Positions 60,610 through 64,000 of a stretch of 64,000 nt of DNA are shown one piece after another (position 1 is the stretch's first letter; each line of letters opens with the position of its first letter). This DNA is from Brevibacterium marinum (GTDB lineage: Bacteria; Actinomycetota; Actinomycetes; Actinomycetales; Brevibacteriaceae). A model generated the notes under the pieces. It did no database searches. It was not told where the DNA came from and was given only the letters and a program-made list of their open reading frames with translations. The DNA lies in contig NZ_JAATJN010000001.1 in assembly GCF_011927955.1 (NCBI RefSeq), positions 1,550,001 to 1,614,000 on the forward strand, in the 5' to 3' direction. The position numbers and the translations under genes were made by a program.

Positions 60610-61286
60610 GTCAGCACCCGAGCGAAATCGGTGATGGTCCGCCACGTTCCCAGCAACGTCCCGGAGACCTTGGACTTCGTCCCGCGAGTGCGCCTGCGAT
60701 AGACGATGTCCTTCTCGTGCACGGTCCAGCCCGCCTGCGAGGCTTTGATCATCAGCTCAAGCGGATAGCCGAACCGACGGTCGGTGACATCCAGTGCCAG
60801 AAGATCGTCTTTGCGACAGACCCGCATCGGAGCCAGATCATGCACACCGAAGCCGCTGCTGCGTCGAATCCACCAGGCCAGGACGGCCGTTCCGGCCCGA
60901 GCATGCCAGGGCCAGACGCCGTTTCCCTCTGGTCTGCGGCGCCCGATCGCCATCGTGGCGGTCCCCCTGCTCACGACCGAAACCAGCTCTGGCAGGTCGG
61001 CAGGGTCCATCGAACCATCGCCGTCAAGCACTGCCACCAAGGGTGCCGTGGCCGCGACGATCCCGGCGTGCACCGCAGCGCCGTAACCGGCAACATCCTC
61101 GTACACCACTTCGGCGCCCAGGTCGCGGGCGACGTCGGCCGTGCCATCGGCCGAACCGTTGTCCACGACGATCACGTCCATACCATCGGGGATGGTTCTG
61201 AAGACGCCGGGCAATGCCAGTGCCTCGTCGCGGCACGGAATCACCACAGTGCAGGCAAGCGGCTCACGTGCGAGAGGATCATCCAT
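60606..61286 (-). CDS. Glycosyltransferase family 2
   Basis: 226 residues. GT-A fold: CTVVIPCRDEALALPGVF, VIVVDNGSADGTADVA, the DxD-like VAVLDGDGSMDPADL and a C-terminal RRTRGTKSKVSGT basic stretch with no membrane helices. Resembles dolichol-phosphate-mannose-synthase-like or TIGR04283-type glycosyltransferases that use nucleotide sugars. It is the first gene of the seven-gene operon; the ATG at 61286 lies directly next to the dyad at 61291-61307. Confidence 0.9.
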   Translation of the reverse strand: MDDPLAREPLACTVVIPCRDEALALPGVFRTIPDGMDVIVVDNGSADGTADVARDLGAEVVYEDVAGYGAAVHAGIVAATAPLVAVLDGDGSMDPADLPELVSVVSRGTATMAIGRRRPEGNGVWPWHARAGTAVLAWWIRRSSGFGVHDLAPMRVCRKDDLLALDVTDRRFGYPLELMIKASQAGWTVHEKDIVYRRRTRGTKSKVSGTLLGTWRTITDFARVLT

Positions 61287-61290
61287 AGGG

Positions 61291-61307
61291 TGACACTATC
61301 AGTGTTA
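61291..61307. promoter_or_regulatory. TetR-type dyad between divergent genes
   Basis: ACACT-ATC-AGTGT, extended to TGACACT/AGTGTTA, occupies the centre of the 25-base gap between the GT2 start (61286) and the membrane-protein start (61312). TTAAAAT follows. Both transcripts must be nearly leaderless. Confidence 0.6.
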
Positions 61308-61311
61308 AAAT

Positions 61312-62658
61312 ATGACCGTGCCCACGCAAGGACCCTTTTCTTCTCGCCGGGCCTGGACCGCAGCGATGGTCAGCACGATCATCGGTGCGGTCTTGGTCGC
61401 CGCCGCGATCATCTGGCCGCGTGCCACAGGAACGGATGTCTTCATCTACTGGCCTCCGCTGAAAGCGAGATGGGGACCTGAGCTGACACCCACCTTGATG
61501 CTGCCGGTGCTCGTGGCAGCCACCGGATTCCTGTGCTGGCGACGGATCAGCTCCGCCCTGACTTGGGGCCCCTATCTGGCCGCAGTGTTCGCCGGTTCCT
61601 GGCTGTGGACGGCCGCTTTGGCCCATGTCGGCGGCAGGGACGCCATCAGCAAGGTGTTCGCACGTCCCAGCGAATACTTCGTCGATGCCAAAGAAGTGTC
61701 GTCGATCCCCGACTTCGTGTCCGGATTCATCGAACGAGTGCCCCTGCACTCGGACGGCAACTGGCCCATCCACATTGCCGGGCATCCACCGGGCGCAACG
61801 CTGTTCTTCATCCTTCTCGACCGGCTCGGCATCGCGGACCCCTACACAGCCGGTGTCATCGTGATGACTCTCGGTTGCACCGGGGTCATCGCAGTCCTGC
61901 TGACCATCAAGACCCTGGCGGTGGAGAAGTTCGCCCGCCGCGCCGCTCCCTGGCTCATCGTCGCGCCCTCGGCGATCTGGATGGGCGTCTCCGCTGATGC
62001 GATGTTCACTGCGGTGGCCGCCTGGGGACTGGCGCTTCTGGCGCTGGCCTCGACAGCACACCGCCGCTGGCAGCTGATCGGCTTCGGGATACCGGCAGGG
62101 CTGTTACTCGGACTGTGCGTCTATCTGTCATATGGGCTGTTGCTGCTGGGAATCCTCGCCATCGCCGTGATCGGTCTCGGTGGCAGATGGGCGGCACTGC
62201 CCTGGACGCTCGGCGGAGCGCTGTCCGTCGCCGTGGCATTCACTCTGGCCGGATTCCGGTGGTGGGAGGGGTTCCCCGTCTTGGTCACCCGCTACTACGA
62301 CGGGATCCAATCCAAACGGCAATACGGCTACTGGGTGTGGGCGAACCTGGGAGCCTGGACGTTCACCAGCGGACTGGCGGCATGGGCTGCCTTTCCCCGC
62401 AGCATCGCCGAAGCGTGGCGAGGGACCGACAAGGGCCGGCGCGTGGTCGCTGTCCTGGGCTGCGCCGGTTTCGCCTCGATCCTGGTGGCGACGCTGTCGA
62501 GCATGAGCAAAGCCGAGGTCGAACGAATCTGGCTGCCATTCACGATCTGGGTCCTGGTGCTGCCGTCACTGCTGCCTGTGCGATGGCATCGGCCCCTGCT
62601 CGCTGCGCAGATCGTCTCCGCGATCGTCATCGAGTACCTCTTGATCACGCAGTGGTGA
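61312..62658 (+). CDS. Polytopic membrane protein, probable lipid-linked-sugar glycosyltransferase
   Basis: 448 residues with about 11 membrane helices. The first large extracytoplasmic loop carries VFIYWPPLKARWG and later GNWPIHIAGHPPGATLFF, a pattern seen in GT-C-type membrane glycosyltransferases and related actinobacterial proteins. It is divergent from the seven-gene operon and shares the promoter dyad, so it probably takes part in the same pathway, for example by transferring a sugar outside the membrane. The ATG at 61312 lies a few bases after the -10-like TTAAAAT; leaderless initiation is likely. Confidence 0.82.
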   Translation: MTVPTQGPFSSRRAWTAAMVSTIIGAVLVAAAIIWPRATGTDVFIYWPPLKARWGPELTPTLMLPVLVAATGFLCWRRISSALTWGPYLAAVFAGSWLWTAALAHVGGRDAISKVFARPSEYFVDAKEVSSIPDFVSGFIERVPLHSDGNWPIHIAGHPPGATLFFILLDRLGIADPYTAGVIVMTLGCTGVIAVLLTIKTLAVEKFARRAAPWLIVAPSAIWMGVSADAMFTAVAAWGLALLALASTAHRRWQLIGFGIPAGLLLGLCVYLSYGLLLLGILAIAVIGLGGRWAALPWTLGGALSVAVAFTLAGFRWWEGFPVLVTRYYDGIQSKRQYGYWVWANLGAWTFTSGLAAWAAFPRSIAEAWRGTDKGRRVVAVLGCAGFASILVATLSSMSKAEVERIWLPFTIWVLVLPSLLPVRWHRPLLAAQIVSAIVIEYLLITQW

Positions 62659-62697
62659 AGGTTGTGCGGGCCGGTCGAAGCGATCACCGTGCAATGG

Positions 62698-64000
62698 TCA
62701 CGATGTGCCTTGGGTCTCCGAAACGTCGTTGTTCTCATTGAACCCGATGAGTTCGTAGCCCATTTCTGCAAGTTCTTCGTCCTCGGATCCCGGGGGAGTG
62801 TCGCCGTCGATCGGACGCCCGGCCGTCTCGTTGAAGAAGTGGATGCCGATGAGGCCGATGATGCCTGCACCGACGAGGTAGACGGCCGGGAACAGGTCGA
62901 AACCGGTGGCCTGTATGACGAAGGTGTTCACCGCAGCCGTGGTCCCGCCGAAGATTGCGGTCGAGATGTTGTAGCCGATGGCGAAGCCGGAGAACCGGAC
63001 CTGGGTCGGGAAGATCGCCGGCAGCGTCGCCGAGACGCACGACTGCATCATCACCTGGAGCAGAGCGATGACACCCAGTCCGAGGAATTGGAGGAAGCGT
63101 CCTTCGGCATGCATGAGCATGAATGCCGGGACGGAGAGGACGATGAAGCCGATCGCCGAGGTGTAGAGCACCGGTTTGCGCCCGATCGAGTCCGTCAGTC
63201 GGCCCAGCGGGCTGACGACGGCGATCATTGCCAGCAGCAGTCCGACGAGCATGAAATTGCTCGTGACTTCGGAGTGTCCCAGGATGCTGCTGAGGTAGGT
63301 CGGCATGTACGTCAGGACCATGTACTGGCCGACGTTGAGAAGCACGACGAAGGCCATGAGCATGACGATCTGCTTCTTGTATCCGGTGAATAGTTCTCGG
63401 AACGGTTTCCGGTTGGCCTGCTGCTTAGAGGTGGTCTGTGAGAATGCCTCCGGTTCGTCGAGTTTCATCCGCAGCCAGAGGGCGATGGCACCGAGCGGCA
63501 GGGTCAGCAGGAAGGGCAGGCGCCACCAGCCGGCCTCCATGCCGTCCGATCCGACGACGACGAGGATGATGGTGCAGACGAACGCAGCCGAGGCGGTTCC
63601 CGCCAGGGTGCCCATCTCAAGGAAGGATCCGCAGAAGCCTCGTCGTCTGTCGGGTGCCGACTCCGCCATGTAGACGGCGGCTCCGCCGTACTCGCCCCCG
63701 GTCGAGAAACCTTGGACCATGCGGCACAACAGCAGCAGGACCGGCGCGAATGCCCCGAGAGTGGAGTAGCTGGGAAGGATGCCGATGATCGTGGTCGGAA
63801 TCGTCATCATGATGATGGTCAGGACCATCACATGCTGGCGGCCCACCTTGTCCCCCAAAGGCCCGAGGACGAGCCCTCCCAAAGGACGGAACACGAAGGA
63901 GAGGGCGAGGGTGGCGAATGTCAGCGCGACTCCCCATTCGCCGGGGAAGAAGGCGCTGGCGATGTAGACGGACACGTAGGAGTAGACACCGTAGTCGAAC
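62698..64000 (-). CDS. MHS-family metabolite:H+ symporter (5' end cut by window)
   Basis: About 434 residues of a 12-TM MFS protein of the ProP/ShiA/KgtP group; the N-terminal 30 or so residues lie beyond the right edge. Motif A is GPLGDKVGRQHVMVL, and QGFSTGGEYGGAAVYMAE is the helix 4-5 signature of the family; GRLTDSIGRKPVLYT is the second copy between halves. Family substrates include proline/betaine, shikimate, citrate and 2-oxoglutarate; the sequence does not allow a choice. It converges on the membrane GT, ending 40 bases away. Confidence 0.92.
   Translation of the reverse strand, partial: FDYGVYSYVSVYIASAFFPGEWGVALTFATLALSFVFRPLGGLVLGPLGDKVGRQHVMVLTIIMMTIPTTIIGILPSYSTLGAFAPVLLLLCRMVQGFSTGGEYGGAAVYMAESAPDRRRGFCGSFLEMGTLAGTASAAFVCTIILVVVGSDGMEAGWWRLPFLLTLPLGAIALWLRMKLDEPEAFSQTTSKQQANRKPFRELFTGYKKQIVMLMAFVVLLNVGQYMVLTYMPTYLSSILGHSEVTSNFMLVGLLLAMIAVVSPLGRLTDSIGRKPVLYTSAIGFIVLSVPAFMLMHAEGRFLQFLGLGVIALLQVMMQSCVSATLPAIFPTQVRFSGFAIGYNISTAIFGGTTAAVNTFVIQATGFDLFPAVYLVGAGIIGLIGIHFFNETAGRPIDGDTPPGSEDEELAEMGYELIGFNENNDVSETQGTS

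Noticed and set aside
55624..62658. Calling the cluster arsenosugar biosynthesis outright
   Set aside because: No ArsM/ArsS or arsenic genes are seen; only DUF2064 naming and a phosphorylase point that way.

Overview
The window is high-GC actinobacterial chromosomal DNA, most likely from Brevibacterium (Micrococcales). The best marker is a complete aromatic-carotenoid locus (crtE, P450, crtYc, crtYd, crtU, photolyase on the minus strand, converging on crtB-crtI) with the organisation known from Brevibacterium linens. No rRNA, tRNA or CRISPR array was seen. The genus is an inference from gene content only.

Layout. 1-6100: the 5' part of a NarL-type sensor kinase, a two-component flavin monooxygenase pair (LLM oxygenase plus FMN reductase) with a MarR regulator, a divergent FAD hydroxylase and an alpha/beta hydrolase. 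6100-10900: a scarred accessory island holding frameshifted or truncated remnants (nucleotidyltransferase toxin, SDR, serine resolvase joined to a transposase tail, HicA with an in-frame stop), together with an intact MarR regulator and an Hsp31/DJ-1 protein. 10900-13550: mogA-like gene, fdhD and a PLP enzyme. 13560-20510: a thiol-redox envelope locus. A DsbA-like/CcdA/beta-propeller lipoprotein operon is degraded (CcdA intact); next to it are an intact DsbA-like/lipoprotein pair and a divergent operon of a CxxC membrane protein, a BlaI repressor and an M56 metalloprotease. The same dyad, TACTA-N7-TAGTA, lies in front of all three transcription units. 20660-25090: two MFS transporters, one with a C-terminal winged-helix-like extension, and an NmrA-family protein.

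25170-38890 is a nonribosomal peptide locus read leftwards: a small secreted peptide, a three-module NRPS (C-A-T x3, TE), MbtH, an ABC exporter and a PPTase. The three adenylation domains have nearly the same specificity residues by hand alignment, so the product may be built from one repeated, possibly basic, building block. 39100-42150 holds small hypothetical proteins and an aldo/keto reductase.

42460-53330 is the carotenoid region. It also contains a TspO protein, an SDR-like protein, a 56-residue KOW/SH3-like protein and a divergent MarR regulator like corynebacterial CrtR. Fragments of a second crtI and possibly of idi are present. 53440-55370 holds a stress protein, a class F sortase and a CHRD-domain surface protein. 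55620-62660 is a tightly overlapped seven-gene operon (GT2, DUF2064, methyltransferase, cytochrome-b/molybdopterin oxidoreductase, membrane protein, MTA phosphorylase, epimerase) plus a divergent membrane protein, sharing a 25-bp promoter region with a TetR-type dyad; this is the strongest candidate for an undescribed pathway. The window ends inside an MHS-type transporter.
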